From Isobaculum melis (GTDB lineage: Bacteria; Bacillota; Bacilli; Lactobacillales; Carnobacteriaceae): DNA of 64,000 nucleotides. Numbering within the stretch: the first letter of the stretch is position 1; every line of letters begins with the position of its first letter. Below, piece after piece: positions 37,025 to 45,313 of the stretch. The notes beneath the pieces were generated by a model. The model made no database searches, was not told where the DNA came from, and saw only the letters and a list, made by a program, of their open reading frames with translations. The position numbers and the translations under genes were made by a program. The stretch spans positions 93,790 through 157,789 of the forward strand of contig NZ_FOHA01000006.1 of the NCBI RefSeq assembly GCF_900111355.1, read 5' to 3'.

Positions 37025-37528
37025 ATGGAAAAAGAGAGTTATCCAAAAAATAGTAGAAATAATTACCATCATAAGATCTTTCAATTAAGTAAAGCTTTTT
37101 GGAAAATTGTTGAAAAAGATTGGAATGATTGGTTAAGTAAAAGTGGACTAAATATCAATGAGCATAATACTTTATTGGTTGCCTATTCAAAGGAGTGTTG
37201 TACGATAACAGATATTGCTTTATTAGGTACCATGCATATCTCAACTGCAGTAAATTTTTCAAAAAGCTTAGAAAAGAAAGGCTTACTAAGGTTAGAAAAA
37301 AATAATGAAGACAAGCGCGTCACAATGGTATACATAACAGAAAAAGGTAGAAAACTTGTAGAAGACATTGAAGCACAATGGGAACCAAATAAAAGTCTAT
37401 TCTATGATGCAGTTGGGGAAATAGAAGAAGTTTATGGCTCAAAACCGCATTTTGGTGATATTCAAGCGATTGTTAAGAATTTTTATGGGGATGAAGTTTT
37501 AGATCATATTCGTCACTTTAACCAATAA
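37025..37528 (+). CDS. MarR-family regulator of the ScoC/Hpr type
   Basis: 167 residues. The winged helix region is close to Bacillus ScoC (Hpr): QLSKAFWKIVEKDWNDWL, LNINEHNTLL, ISTAVNFSKSLEKKGLLRLEK, DKRVTMVYITEKG. ScoC represses extracellular protease and peptide transport genes in Bacillus; here the targets are unknown, though the window has a giant secreted protease and a dipeptidase. The ATG at 37025 follows GAAAGGAAG. Monocistronic, with its own terminator. The C-terminus is shorter than that of Bacillus Hpr. Confidence 0.87.
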   Translation: MEKESYPKNSRNNYHHKIFQLSKAFWKIVEKDWNDWLSKSGLNINEHNTLLVAYSKECCTITDIALLGTMHISTAVNFSKSLEKKGLLRLEKNNEDKRVTMVYITEKGRKLVEDIEAQWEPNKSLFYDAVGEIEEVYGSKPHFGDIQAIVKNFYGDEVLDHIRHFNQ

Positions 37529-37539
37529 GAGGAAATAAA

Positions 37540-37582
37540 GAAGCTCAAAAATGAGGGATGAACCTTATTTTGAGCTTTTTTA
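37540..37582 (+). terminator. Terminator after the ScoC-like gene
   Basis: AAGCTCAAAA and TTTTGAGCTT form a perfect stem followed by T. Confidence 0.85.
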
Positions 37583-37688
37583 GTTTTTACTCAAAAAATC
37601 TTTCAGAGATTCTATAAAAAAATTTTTATTATTGACTTGAAGCATGTATAATAGAAAAATAGAATCAAGTGAAGGGTAGGTTGGGAAA

Positions 37689-38549
37689 ATGAAAGTAATC
37701 TGGAATAAAGAAATTGTAGATAGAGCCTCTGTTAAAATTGATTTAGAGGATCGAGGGTATCAGTTTGGTGATGGACTTTATGAAGTGATTCGCGCATATA
37801 ATGGCACACTTTTTACAATTGATGAGCATATTGATCGGATGTTTCGTGGAGCAGATAAAATTGACTTAAAGATGCCTTTTACTAAAGAAGAACTAAAACA
37901 ACTGATTATCTCATTGATAAAAGAAAATCAAATTGACACTGGCAATATTTATTTTCAATTAACAAGAGGGAATGGTAGCCCAAGAAATCATGCCTATCCA
38001 GATCCTGAAAAAGTAACACCTGTCTTTACTGCTTCAACAACCGTTGTTCCAAGAGATGCAGTATTGATGAGCAAAGGAGTTGCAGCAATTACGATTCCTG
38101 ACATGCGCTGGCTGCATTGTGATATTAAATCAATTAGTCTGCTTGGAAATGTAATGGCAAAACATGAAGCTCATAAAGTAGGTGCTTTTGAAGCAATTCA
38201 ACATCGTGATGGAATTGTGACGGAAGCTTCTTCTTCAAATAGCTGGATGATTAAAGATGATGTGATTTATACCCATCCTGATGGAAATCTTATTCTAGCT
38301 GGGATTACAAAACTTGTGATTTTAAAAATAGCTCGTGAAGCTGGTTTGAAGGTAAAAGAAGAACCTTATACTCTTGAACAATTAAAACAAGCAGATGAGG
38401 TTTTTATTTCAAGTACAACATTGGAAGTCATGCCTGTTGTGACACTTGATGGTGCATCTGTTGGCGATGGGAAAGTAGGTCCTATTGTAACAAAATTACA
38501 AGAACTTTATGCTCAGGAAGTAACACGTGTTTGTGGCGAGCTTGTTTAA
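37689..38549 (+). CDS. dat: D-amino-acid (D-alanine) aminotransferase
   Basis: 286 residues of fold-type IV PLP aminotransferases. DRGYQFGDGLYEVIR is the N-terminal signature, and the PLP lysine is K147 in CDIKSISLLGN, at the position expected for Bacillus D-amino acid transaminase (K145/146). DGIVTEASSSNSW and VFISSTTLEVMPV form the cofactor phosphate site. It interconverts D-alanine and D-glutamate, supplying peptidoglycan precursors. In Bacillus the dat gene also lies next to ytmP/trmB-type genes, which follow here. Confidence 0.94.
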   Translation: MKVIWNKEIVDRASVKIDLEDRGYQFGDGLYEVIRAYNGTLFTIDEHIDRMFRGADKIDLKMPFTKEELKQLIISLIKENQIDTGNIYFQLTRGNGSPRNHAYPDPEKVTPVFTASTTVVPRDAVLMSKGVAAITIPDMRWLHCDIKSISLLGNVMAKHEAHKVGAFEAIQHRDGIVTEASSSNSWMIKDDVIYTHPDGNLILAGITKLVILKIAREAGLKVKEEPYTLEQLKQADEVFISSTTLEVMPVVTLDGASVGDGKVGPIVTKLQELYAQEVTRVCGELV

Positions 38550-38572
38550 AAAAATGACATGCTTTAAAAGGT

Positions 38573-38602
38573 AAGACTGTCTATTGCAGGCAGTTTTATT
38601 TT
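38573..38602 (+). terminator. Probable terminator after dat
   Basis: AAGACTGTC pairs with GGCAGTTTT through two G-U pairs, followed by ATTTTATT. Confidence 0.55.
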
Positions 38603-38734
38603 ATTGAACAGAAAATAATTTTCCAAAAGAACGTATGTCTACTTGACGAAATGCGCGAACAGCCCTAAAATAAACATACATGATTAAAATACCATTTTAG
38701 TTTTACAATATAAAACATAGAAGGATGAGCCATT

Positions 38735-39544
38735 GTGGAATTTGACTTAGATACAGGCTGGCAATTATTACCAGCTGGTGGTGACACTGGAAGAGCATAT
38801 ATTGGTATTCGAGCTGAAGAAAAAGTTTTTTTAAAACGAAATTCTTCACCTTTTTTAGCTGCGCTTTCTTTAGAAGGTGTAACACCTAGATTAGTCTGGA
38901 CCAAGCGAATGGGCAATGGAGATGTTTTAACTGCACAAGAATGGTTAAATGGACGAGTTTTACTGAAAGAAGAAATGGATTCACCACAAGTAGCGAAATT
39001 ACTTCGAAAAATTCATACCTCTTTACCTTTAAAGAAAATGCTTAAAAGAGTTGGTGGCGTTAAAACAACACCAGCAGACTTTTTAGAATTATTTCAAATG
39101 GATTTAGATCCTGAGTTAAAAGGACATCCTCTGATTAAAAAAGTGCAACAAAAACTTACTGAAGAAAGCAAGAGCCTGCCTAATGTTTCCGTTTCAGTTT
39201 GTCATGGTGATATTTATCGCAAAAATTGGTTGCTATCTGATGAAAGTAAGCTTTACTTGGTTGATTGGGATATGGCACTATTAGCTGATCCTGTTATTGA
39301 TATTAGTATGCTGCTTTATCAATATGTTGCAAGAGAAAAATGGTCAGAGTGGTTACTTGAATATGGTGAGCCCTTAACGCCAGATTTATTAAAACGAATT
39401 AGTTGGTATGGCATGATTAATTTGTTAAATCGTATTAAACAGTATCATCAAAAAGGTCGTTTCCATGAAATGAATCATGATTTAATGTTATTGGAAAAAG
39501 TTTTTCAACCAACGGAATCATTTCCGAACCTATCAGTAGATTGA
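38735..39544 (+). CDS. ytmP: YtmP-like aminoglycoside phosphotransferase-fold kinase
   Basis: 269 residues with a choline/aminoglycoside kinase fold: Brenner motif VCHGDIYRKNWLL and metal motif LVDWDMALLADP. It probably phosphorylates a small hydroxyl substrate (family knowledge; substrate unknown). The start is GTG at 38735, about 10 nt after AGAAGG; no in-frame ATG is available nearby. It is next to trmB, the same order as ytmP-ytmQ in Bacillus. Confidence 0.88.
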   Translation: MEFDLDTGWQLLPAGGDTGRAYIGIRAEEKVFLKRNSSPFLAALSLEGVTPRLVWTKRMGNGDVLTAQEWLNGRVLLKEEMDSPQVAKLLRKIHTSLPLKKMLKRVGGVKTTPADFLELFQMDLDPELKGHPLIKKVQQKLTEESKSLPNVSVSVCHGDIYRKNWLLSDESKLYLVDWDMALLADPVIDISMLLYQYVAREKWSEWLLEYGEPLTPDLLKRISWYGMINLLNRIKQYHQKGRFHEMNHDLMLLEKVFQPTESFPNLSVD

Positions 39545-39557
39545 TAGGTTCGTTTTT
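39525..39557 (+). terminator. Terminator overlapping the end of ytmP
   Basis: CGAACCTATCA pairs with TGATAGGTTCG and is followed by five T; the 5' arm lies inside the last codons of ytmP and the 3' arm contains the stop. Confidence 0.88.
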
Positions 39558-39647
39558 CTTATGAAAAATCCTTTATTCAAAACAATAACAGACGAAAGCT
39601 TCCCTTTGTGGTAGAATAATCATATCTTAAAAAATAGGAGAGACATT

Positions 39648-40292
39648 ATGCGTTTAAGAAATAAACCAGGTTCAGATGAAAAAATTGCAAAAAATACAAA
39701 ATATGTAGTACCCAATCCTGAAAGTTGGAAGGGAAAATGGCAAGAGCGTTTTGCTAAAGAACAGCCTATCCATATTGAAGTTGGAACAGGAAAAGGTCGT
39801 TTCATTACAGAGATGGCAAAAGCACATCCGGAAATTAATTATATTGGTGTAGAGCTACAAATGAGTGTTGTAGTGGTTGCTTTAGATAAGTTAATTGAAG
39901 CGGATTTACCAAATTTACAATTACTTCATGCAAATGGTGGCTCACTGGCTCAATATTTTGAAAAAGGGGAAGTCAAACGTGTTTATTTAAACTTTTCTGA
40001 TCCTTGGCCAAAGACAAGACATGAAAAAAGAAGATTAACCTATAAGGACTTTTTACAAGCTTATGAAGAGGTTTTAATCCCAGAAGGTGAGATTCACTTT
40101 AAAACAGATAATCAAGGGTTATTTGAGTATTCCTTAGCAAGTATGTCTCAATATGGTATGTTACTACAGCAAGTTTGGTTAGATTTGCATACAAGTGACT
40201 ATGAGGGGAATATCATGACTGAATATGAAGAAAAATTCTCTTCAAGAGGGCAGCGTATTTATCGTTTAGAAGCGCGTTATCCTAAGAGATAG
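39648..40292 (+). CDS. trmB: tRNA (guanine-N7-)-methyltransferase TrmB
   Basis: 214 residues of the SAM-dependent TrmB family that makes m7G46 in tRNA. The SAM site is [12 protein letters not shown], the catalytic region is [17 protein letters not shown], and [12 protein letters not shown] and [11 protein letters not shown] are C-terminal family motifs. AGGAGA precedes the start. It follows ytmP after a terminator and has its own terminator. Confidence 0.97.
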   Translation: MRLRNKPGSDEKIAKNTKYVVPNPESWKGKWQERFAKEQPIHIEVGTGKGRFITEMAKAHPEINYIGVELQMSVVVVALDKLIEADLPNLQLLHANGGSLAQYFEKGEVKRVYLNFSDPWPKTRHEKRRLTYKDFLQAYEEVLIPEGEIHFKTDNQGLFEYSLASMSQYGMLLQQVWLDLHTSDYEGNIMTEYEEKFSSRGQRIYRLEARYPKR

Positions 40293-40303
40293 TACAAATA
40301 AGT

Positions 40304-40339
40304 AATATCCAATCATCTTTAGGTGGTTGGGTATTTTTT
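40304..40339 (+). terminator. Terminator after trmB
   Basis: AATATCCAATCATCT pairs with AGGTGGTTGGGTATT through several G-U pairs, followed by TTTT. Confidence 0.78.
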
Positions 40340-40421
40340 GTATGCAGATTGGTTCTTTTCTTGAGAGAGGATAAGGGATGATAAAATAAAGCTGAATGCA
40401 TAAAAAGGGGAACTGAAGCTT

Positions 40422-41543
40422 ATGAAAAAAGAAAGAAAAGTTACGTGGCTAGAGCTATTTTTTGACCTAGTCTTTGTAGTAGGTGTTTCATCAGCCAATC
40501 ATCATGTACTACAAATTGGTCAAGAGCCTGAAAAGACTTGGTTTTACTTACTAGAATATTTATTAATGATTACCCCAATGTGGTGGGCATGGGTAGGGCA
40601 AACAATGTTCTTTAATCGTTATGGGGAAGATTTGAAGTATCCACAAATTTATATGATGATTCAAATGGCTTTATTAATTTTAATGACGGCTAGCTTTAAT
40701 TTAAATTTTGATAAAACCTATTTTAGCTTTATCCTTTGTTATCTGGGCATTAGGCTTGTTACAGTGATTGAGTATTTCAGTGTATCTAAGCATTGCAATC
40801 CGATTTATACTCAGACAGCGATTTTACTTGGGAAATTATTCTCAATCGGAATTGTGGTTGCTGGTATGTCCATGCTTTTTGAGGGAACGATTCGTTATAG
40901 TGTGATGTTCTTAGGTATTTTCTTGGATATTTTATTTCCCTTACTTTATAAAAATCATCTCAAAAAATTTGCGGTAGATTTTCCGCATTTAGCCGAGCGT
41001 TTTGGCTTGTTTGTCATTATTACATTTGGAGAAAGTATCGTTGTGATTACTGGTATTTTAAGTACAAACACTTATGATGTCTCTGTGATGTTGAAAGTCT
41101 TGTTGCTATTTGGTTTAATTTGTACCATGTTTTGGTCGTATTACGATAATGCAGAAAGTCTGATGGATAACCAGCTTAAAACAAATGGACAACTGCTTCT
41201 TTATGGGCATTATTTTATCCTTGTGCCTCTGATGATTTTTGCAGTAGCTAGCCATTTTCTGATTGTTGATACAATCAACCCAGTGCTTACCTTAACGCTG
41301 TTTTATAGTTCAGCGACTATTTTCTATCTTACAAAGCACCTTATCTTTTATTACCATCGGAAAAAAACAATGAATTTCAGTTTAACAACGGCAATTTTCA
41401 TGCTTTTAGGTTTTGTTCTAAGCTATAGTGTTCTATTATTTTTCCAATTACCAAATGAAGTAGCTCTGCTCTTTTTAATTCTTTTATTTGGTTTAGATAT
41501 CAGTCAATTCAATCAAATAAAAAACAACCATGTAAAGAAGTAA
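40422..41543 (+). CDS. Low temperature requirement protein A (LtrA) family membrane protein
   Basis: 373 residues, almost entirely hydrophobic, about ten membrane segments. The N-terminal VTWLELFFDLVFVVGV and the internal ERFGLFVIITFGESIVVITG are diagnostic for the LtrA family. In Listeria ltrA was linked to growth in the cold; the molecular function is unknown. The start follows AAAGGGG. It interrupts the Bacillus-type trmB-ytzB-ytoP gene order, suggesting later insertion. Confidence 0.9.
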   Translation: MKKERKVTWLELFFDLVFVVGVSSANHHVLQIGQEPEKTWFYLLEYLLMITPMWWAWVGQTMFFNRYGEDLKYPQIYMMIQMALLILMTASFNLNFDKTYFSFILCYLGIRLVTVIEYFSVSKHCNPIYTQTAILLGKLFSIGIVVAGMSMLFEGTIRYSVMFLGIFLDILFPLLYKNHLKKFAVDFPHLAERFGLFVIITFGESIVVITGILSTNTYDVSVMLKVLLLFGLICTMFWSYYDNAESLMDNQLKTNGQLLLYGHYFILVPLMIFAVASHFLIVDTINPVLTLTLFYSSATIFYLTKHLIFYYHRKKTMNFSLTTAIFMLLGFVLSYSVLLFFQLPNEVALLFLILLFGLDISQFNQIKNNHVKK

Positions 41544-41565
41544 TTTTCTTTACATGGTTATTTTT
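41526..41565. terminator. Terminator overlapping the end of the LtrA gene
   Basis: AACCATGTAAAGAA and TTCTTTACATGGTT form a 14-bp stem followed by ATTTTTA; the 5' arm includes the last codons of the LtrA gene. The minus-strand neighbour ends in the same element. Confidence 0.85.
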
Positions 41566-41890
41566 ATAGTCTATACAAATCTAACACAGCGCCTGTATAG
41601 GCATCTGCATAAAATTCATATTGAACAAGCTCATCATTTTCTTTACGAGTGATGCCACCATAATAAATATCTGTATGCAGCGCATATTTATTAAAAGGAA
41701 CTTTTTTTAATTCAATCCAAGAGCCTTCAATGGGGCCTTCCTTTAAGAACATATTTTTGACACGAATTAAAATATCATCTCCGTGAATTCCTTTTTTATT
41801 TCGAATAAACCAGCTAGCACCCCAACTTGCAGCAGCACCAATAACTAGTCCACCAAGGAAAATTAAACCATTTTTATTTTTCTGAGACAT
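41564..41890 (-). CDS. Small membrane-anchored PepSY-like protein (YtzB type)
   Basis: 108 residues: N-terminal hydrophobic anchor (about 9-28, LIFLGGLVIGAAASWGASWF), then an outward soluble part ending YEFYADAYTGAVLDLYRL, which resembles a PepSY-domain strand. In Bacillus a similar small PepSY protein, YtzB, lies beside ytoP, and here too the next gene is the ytoP-like aminopeptidase, divergently placed. Role unknown. The start follows GGGAGG. Confidence 0.75.
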   Translation of the reverse strand: MSQKNKNGLIFLGGLVIGAAASWGASWFIRNKKGIHGDDILIRVKNMFLKEGPIEGSWIELKKVPFNKYALHTDIYYGGITRKENDELVQYEFYADAYTGAVLDLYRL

Positions 41891-42039
41891 GTGTTCAGTC
41901 CTCCCTTTAGATCAATCTTGACTTAAGTATAGTATACACAATTTTTTATGAAAGATAACTAAATATCTACTTTTTTTCAAAAAAATAATAGAATGATTAA
42001 AATAAATCGCTTTTCTTTAAAAAAATAGGAAATTTCATG

Positions 42040-42119
42040 TATAATAAATGGTGTTATGAATTCAATTGAAGGAGGGGAGTGTATTTATTTCTCAGCAAAT
42101 GAAATAAATACAATACCAA
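42040..42119 (+). promoter_or_regulatory. Leader with Shine-Dalgarno-hairpin-start layout before the M42 aminopeptidase gene
   Basis: A TATAAT at 42040-42045 is the probable -10. A strong AAGGAGGGG contains AGGAGG at 42070-42075, 44 nt from the start at 42120. Between them TGTATTTATTTC (42080-42091) and GAAATAAATACA (42101-42112) form a perfect 12-bp hairpin with a 9-nt loop. Looped out, the ribosome site is 11 nt from the ATG. A stop codon (42105-42107) in frame just upstream rules out an earlier start. Confidence 0.72.
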
Positions 42120-43196
42120 ATGACAGACAAAACGTTTGATTTAATCAAAAAAATGACAGAATTACAAGGAACTAGTGGCTTTGAACACAATGTTCGCGAA
42201 GTCATGCGTGCAGAAATGACACCGCTTGTGGATGAAATTGTCCAAGATGGCTTAGGTGGTATTTTTGGGATTAAGCATAGTAAAGTTGAAAATGCACCAC
42301 GTGTGATGGTTGCGGCACACATGGACGAAGTAGGGTTCTTAGTGGCTCAAATTACAGAGCAAGGCTTATTAAGAGTTGTTCCTTTAGGTGGCTGGAATCC
42401 ATATGTTGTTTCAGCACAGCGTTTTACTTTGCAAACAGCTAAAGGGGATTATCCAGTTGTTTCGTCTTCAATTCCTCCACATTTATTAAGAGATAAAGGG
42501 CCTCAAGGAACATTGGATGTCAAAGATATCTTATTTGATGCAGGCTTTGATTCAAAAGAAGAAGCCATATCTTATGGCGTGCGACCTGGCGATTCAATTG
42601 TACCAGATGTTGAAACTCGTCTTATGGCAAATGGTAAGAAAATCGTTGGAAAATCATGGGATAATCGTTATGGTTGTACAGTTGTGATTGAAACATTGCG
42701 TGCTTTAAAAGATGTTGAATTACCTATTACTTTAATTATGGGTGCTAATGTCCAAGAAGAAGTGGGCCTACGTGGAACAAAAGGTGCGGTTCATCAATTA
42801 AAACCAGATTTATTCTTTGCTGTTGACTGTTCAGCTGCAGATGATTTAACTGGAGATAAAAGTAAGTATGGTCATTTAGGAGCAGGCTTCTTACTAAGAA
42901 TCTTTGATCCAGGGATGATTACACTGAAAAGTATGCGTAACTTCTTAATTGAAACTGCGGAAGCAAAAGATATTCCTTATCAATATTTTGTTTCACAAGG
43001 TGGAACAGATGCTGGTGCATCACATATGATGAATAATGGGATTCCAAGTGCGGTAATTGGTGTTTGTGCACGTTATATTCATACACATCAAACGGTTTAT
43101 CATCTAGATGATTATATAGCTGCAAAAGCGATGGTACTTGAAGTTGTTCAAAAACTAGATCGAAAAACAGTGGATGCAATCATTCAAAATGCTTAA
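42120..43196 (+). CDS. pepA: M42-family metallo-aminopeptidase (glutamyl aminopeptidase, YtoP/PepA type)
   Basis: 358 residues of the M42 family: GTSGFEHNVREVM at the N-terminus, first metal ligand His in VAAHMDEVGFLV, bridging Asp in KSWDNRYGC, catalytic Glu pair in VQEEVGLRG, Asp in FAVDCSAADD, and His in RYIHTHQTVYHLDD. It removes N-terminal Glu/Asp or other residues from peptides in large tetrahedral complexes. No ribosome site lies at normal distance; see the hairpin leader. It is followed 12 bp later by a thioredoxin-like gene, as in Bacillus (ytoP-ytpP). Confidence 0.95.
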   Translation: MTDKTFDLIKKMTELQGTSGFEHNVREVMRAEMTPLVDEIVQDGLGGIFGIKHSKVENAPRVMVAAHMDEVGFLVAQITEQGLLRVVPLGGWNPYVVSAQRFTLQTAKGDYPVVSSSIPPHLLRDKGPQGTLDVKDILFDAGFDSKEEAISYGVRPGDSIVPDVETRLMANGKKIVGKSWDNRYGCTVVIETLRALKDVELPITLIMGANVQEEVGLRGTKGAVHQLKPDLFFAVDCSAADDLTGDKSKYGHLGAGFLLRIFDPGMITLKSMRNFLIETAEAKDIPYQYFVSQGGTDAGASHMMNNGIPSAVIGVCARYIHTHQTVYHLDDYIAAKAMVLEVVQKLDRKTVDAIIQNA

Positions 43197-43208
43197 GGGG
43201 AGATTGAA

Positions 43209-43529
43209 ATGAAAAGTTTAACTTCAATGGAAGCTTATCAAGAACAAATCAAGCATGGAAAAACAATTTTGCTATTTACAGCAGACTGGTGCCGGGATTG
43301 TGTATTTATTAAACCTTTTATGCCAGAAATTGAAGAAAAATTTACAACCTATCAATTTCTAAGTGTTGATCGTGACGAAATGATAGATTTATGTAGCGAT
43401 TTAGCCATTTTTGGGATTCCCAGCTTTGTAGCTTTTGAAGCTGGCGAAGAAATTGGTCGTTTTGTGAGCAAAGATCGTAAAACACAAGAGGAGATTGAAC
43501 AGTTTATTGCGTCTCTTCCTGTAAAATAA
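43209..43529 (+). CDS. ytpP: Thioredoxin-like protein (YtpP type)
   Basis: 106 residues with a thioredoxin fold and a WCRDC active-site pair in LLFTADWCRDCVFIKPF; the cis-proline is in FGIPSFVAF. The C-R-D-C spacer differs from CGPC, as in YtpP. It probably reduces cytoplasmic disulfides; recent work in Bacillus links YtpP to redox of bacillithiolated proteins, but that is family knowledge. It is coupled to the upstream aminopeptidase gene (12-bp gap, AAGGGGAG ribosome site). Confidence 0.9.
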   Translation: MKSLTSMEAYQEQIKHGKTILLFTADWCRDCVFIKPFMPEIEEKFTTYQFLSVDRDEMIDLCSDLAIFGIPSFVAFEAGEEIGRFVSKDRKTQEEIEQFIASLPVK

Positions 43530-43536
43530 CATGCTG

Positions 43537-43563
43537 CCAGCTATGATAAATAGCTGGTTTTTT
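43537..43563 (+). terminator. Terminator after ytpP
   Basis: CCAGCTAT and ATAGCTGG form a perfect 8-bp stem with a 5-nt loop and six T. Confidence 0.85.
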
Positions 43564-43577
43564 ATGCTATTAGTCAA

Positions 43578-43609
43578 CAAAAAATCTTGAGACAGTATGT
43601 TATCTCAAG
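43578..43609 (-). terminator. Terminator of the small charged-protein gene
   Basis: On the minus strand CTTGAGA and TCTCAAG pair around a 10-nt loop, followed by ATTTTTTG. It supports the reality of the minus-strand gene. Confidence 0.78.
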
Positions 43610-43617
43610 CTCATTGC

Positions 43618-43803
43618 TTATTTTCCTTCTTTTTCACGTCTAGCTTCTTCTTTCAAATTCCGCTTTGCTTCTTTCTCTTCTTTTTCTTTTGCAACCTGTT
43701 CTCTTTGTTTATCAATGGATGCTTCAAAGATTTCTTTATTTTTAGCTTCTTTAAAGGAAGCTCTGTTTTCTTCTTCTCCGTGGCGTTTTGTTGACATATT
43801 CAT
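43618..43803 (-). CDS. Small highly charged protein, unknown function
   Basis: 61 residues starting MNMSTKRHGEEENRASFKEA, extremely rich in Lys and Glu (EQVAKEKEEKEAKRNLKE), predicted to be one long helix or coiled coil. The start is chosen for GAGAGGGG 4-5 nt upstream of the ATG at 43803; the longer frame to 43857 has no such site. A minus-strand terminator follows. No family is recognised; similar small charged proteins are common in Enterococcaceae. Confidence 0.72.
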   Translation of the reverse strand: MNMSTKRHGEEENRASFKEAKNKEIFEASIDKQREQVAKEKEEKEAKRNLKEEARREKEGK

Positions 43804-43998
43804 CAAACCCCTCTCTTGTATGAGATAATTGTAGACCTGATTCAAGCAAATAGCCAATGAAACGATTGCTTAGATATATTTTAATCAATACAGAAATAAG
43901 CTGATTTTCTATTTGAAATTTTATGCCTGAAGCTTGTGGCAATGCCTGCTTGGTGGTATGATAATAGAGGAAGAACACTAATCTAAGGAGTGATAGAA

Positions 43999-44457
43999 AT
44001 GGTAGAAACCTTGCATGAGTATCATAAAGTAATGGTAGCAATTGATGGTAGTGATCAGTCAGAACAAGCTTTTGAGAAAGCGGTGCATGTTGCCAAAGTA
44101 AATCACGCTGCATTATTACTGTGTCATGTTGTAGATATTCGTTCATTTAGTTCGGAAACTTCAATTATGGATGCAGGAATGTTTGAGGAGCTTCATCAAA
44201 GTATGCAAGTAAAGCTAGATGCTTATGCTGACTTAGCACATCAAAAGGGGATAGAAGAGATTCAAACAATTGTTGAAACAGGTTCACCAAAAGAATTGTT
44301 GGCACAAGATATTCCTAAGAATGAACAGGTTGATTTAATTCTTTGTGGACAAAGTGGCTTGAGTGCTGTAGAGCGCTTTTTAATGGGAAGTGTTAGTAGC
44401 TTTATCATCAGTCATGCACCTTGTGATGTATTAGTTGTTCGTAGTGAAGAAACATAA
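43999..44457 (+). CDS. Universal stress protein (UspA family)
   Basis: 152 residues of the Usp alpha/beta fold: KVMVAIDGSDQSEQAFEKAV at the N-terminus and the ATP-binding GQSGLSAVERFLMGSVSSFI with G-2x-G-9x-G(S/T) near the C-terminus. Binding of ATP and a role in stress survival are family knowledge. AAGGAG lies 8 nt before the ATG at 43999. It stands between ytpP and ytpR, an insertion relative to Bacillus. Confidence 0.93.
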   Translation: MVETLHEYHKVMVAIDGSDQSEQAFEKAVHVAKVNHAALLLCHVVDIRSFSSETSIMDAGMFEELHQSMQVKLDAYADLAHQKGIEEIQTIVETGSPKELLAQDIPKNEQVDLILCGQSGLSAVERFLMGSVSSFIISHAPCDVLVVRSEET

Positions 44458-44480
44458 ATAGAAAATGAGGTTAAAACAGA

Positions 44481-45107
44481 ATGAATATTGCTTTTTATAA
44501 TGAAAATGGTGTAGGAGATACACTACTTGTAACTTTAGCTAAAAGCTCATATGCTGAGCAAGAATTTGATCGTGTAGGAGATGTTGCACGTATTTATCAA
44601 ACCGAAACTGACCAAACTGTTGGCTATAACTTTTTTAATATCTCACAATTAACAAAAATTTCAGAAGTAGGACAAGTTAAGTTAGATGAAGCGCTTGTCA
44701 CTTTATTAAATGAGCAAATTGCTAAAGCTGGCTTTAAAGAGTTGCTAGCTGTAGATGATCAACCTAAATTTGTGGTTGGCTTTGTCAAAGAATGTGTGCC
44801 ACATGAAGATTCTGATCATTTATCAGTGACGCAAATTGAATTAGATCAAAATGAAGTGGTTCAAATTGTTTGTGGTGCAAGTAATATTGCCCAAGGCCAA
44901 AAGGTTGTTATTGCTAAAATTGGTGCGGTTATGCCATCTGGTATGATTATTTGGGATGGTGAGTTACGTGGGAAACGTAGCCAAGGAATGGTCTGCTCTG
45001 CTAAAGAATTAGGCTTAGCAAATGCACCGGCAGTAAAAGGTATTTTAGTATTAGACGATACTGTTGCAACAGGTAAAGCATTTGATCCTGCAACCGATGT
45101 AAAATAA
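44481..45107 (+). CDS. ytpR: YtpR-like tRNA-binding-domain protein
   Basis: 208 residues: an N-terminal part unique to the family (about 1-90) and a C-terminal EMAP/PheT-type OB-fold tRNA-binding domain (FVVGFVKECVPHEDSDHLSV, VQIVCGASNIAQGQKVVIAK, GKRSQGMVCSAKELGL). It may bind tRNA or single-stranded nucleic acid; its role is not established. The gene belongs to the conserved ytpP-ytpR-sftA-murC block. A terminator follows. Confidence 0.94.
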   Translation: MNIAFYNENGVGDTLLVTLAKSSYAEQEFDRVGDVARIYQTETDQTVGYNFFNISQLTKISEVGQVKLDEALVTLLNEQIAKAGFKELLAVDDQPKFVVGFVKECVPHEDSDHLSVTQIELDQNEVVQIVCGASNIAQGQKVVIAKIGAVMPSGMIIWDGELRGKRSQGMVCSAKELGLANAPAVKGILVLDDTVATGKAFDPATDVK

Positions 45108-45117
45108 ATAGTGGACG

Positions 45118-45149
45118 AATAAGGCGCATCTTAATGATGCGCCTTATTT
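45118..45149 (+). terminator. Terminator after ytpR
   Basis: ATAAGGCGCATC and GATGCGCCTTAT form a perfect 12-bp stem around TTAAT, followed by TTA. Confidence 0.85.
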
Positions 45150-45313
45150 ATGTGGTTAGGCAAAATAATTGCTTCTCCTCATGAATTCTTATAAACTTAA
45201 GAGGTGCGAATTTGTCAAAAGTAATATGAGAGCGCAAACATAGAGCTGATATACATAAAAATTGCTTTTACAAAAATAAAATCGCAACAATCATTTATAA
45301 AGGAGTTTTGAAA

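Noticed and set aside
43597..43794. Open frame of 65 codons opposite the small charged-protein gene
   Set aside because: It is the complement of a Lys/Glu-rich gene, giving Phe/Ser-rich text without a ribosome site; the minus-strand gene has a site and a terminator.
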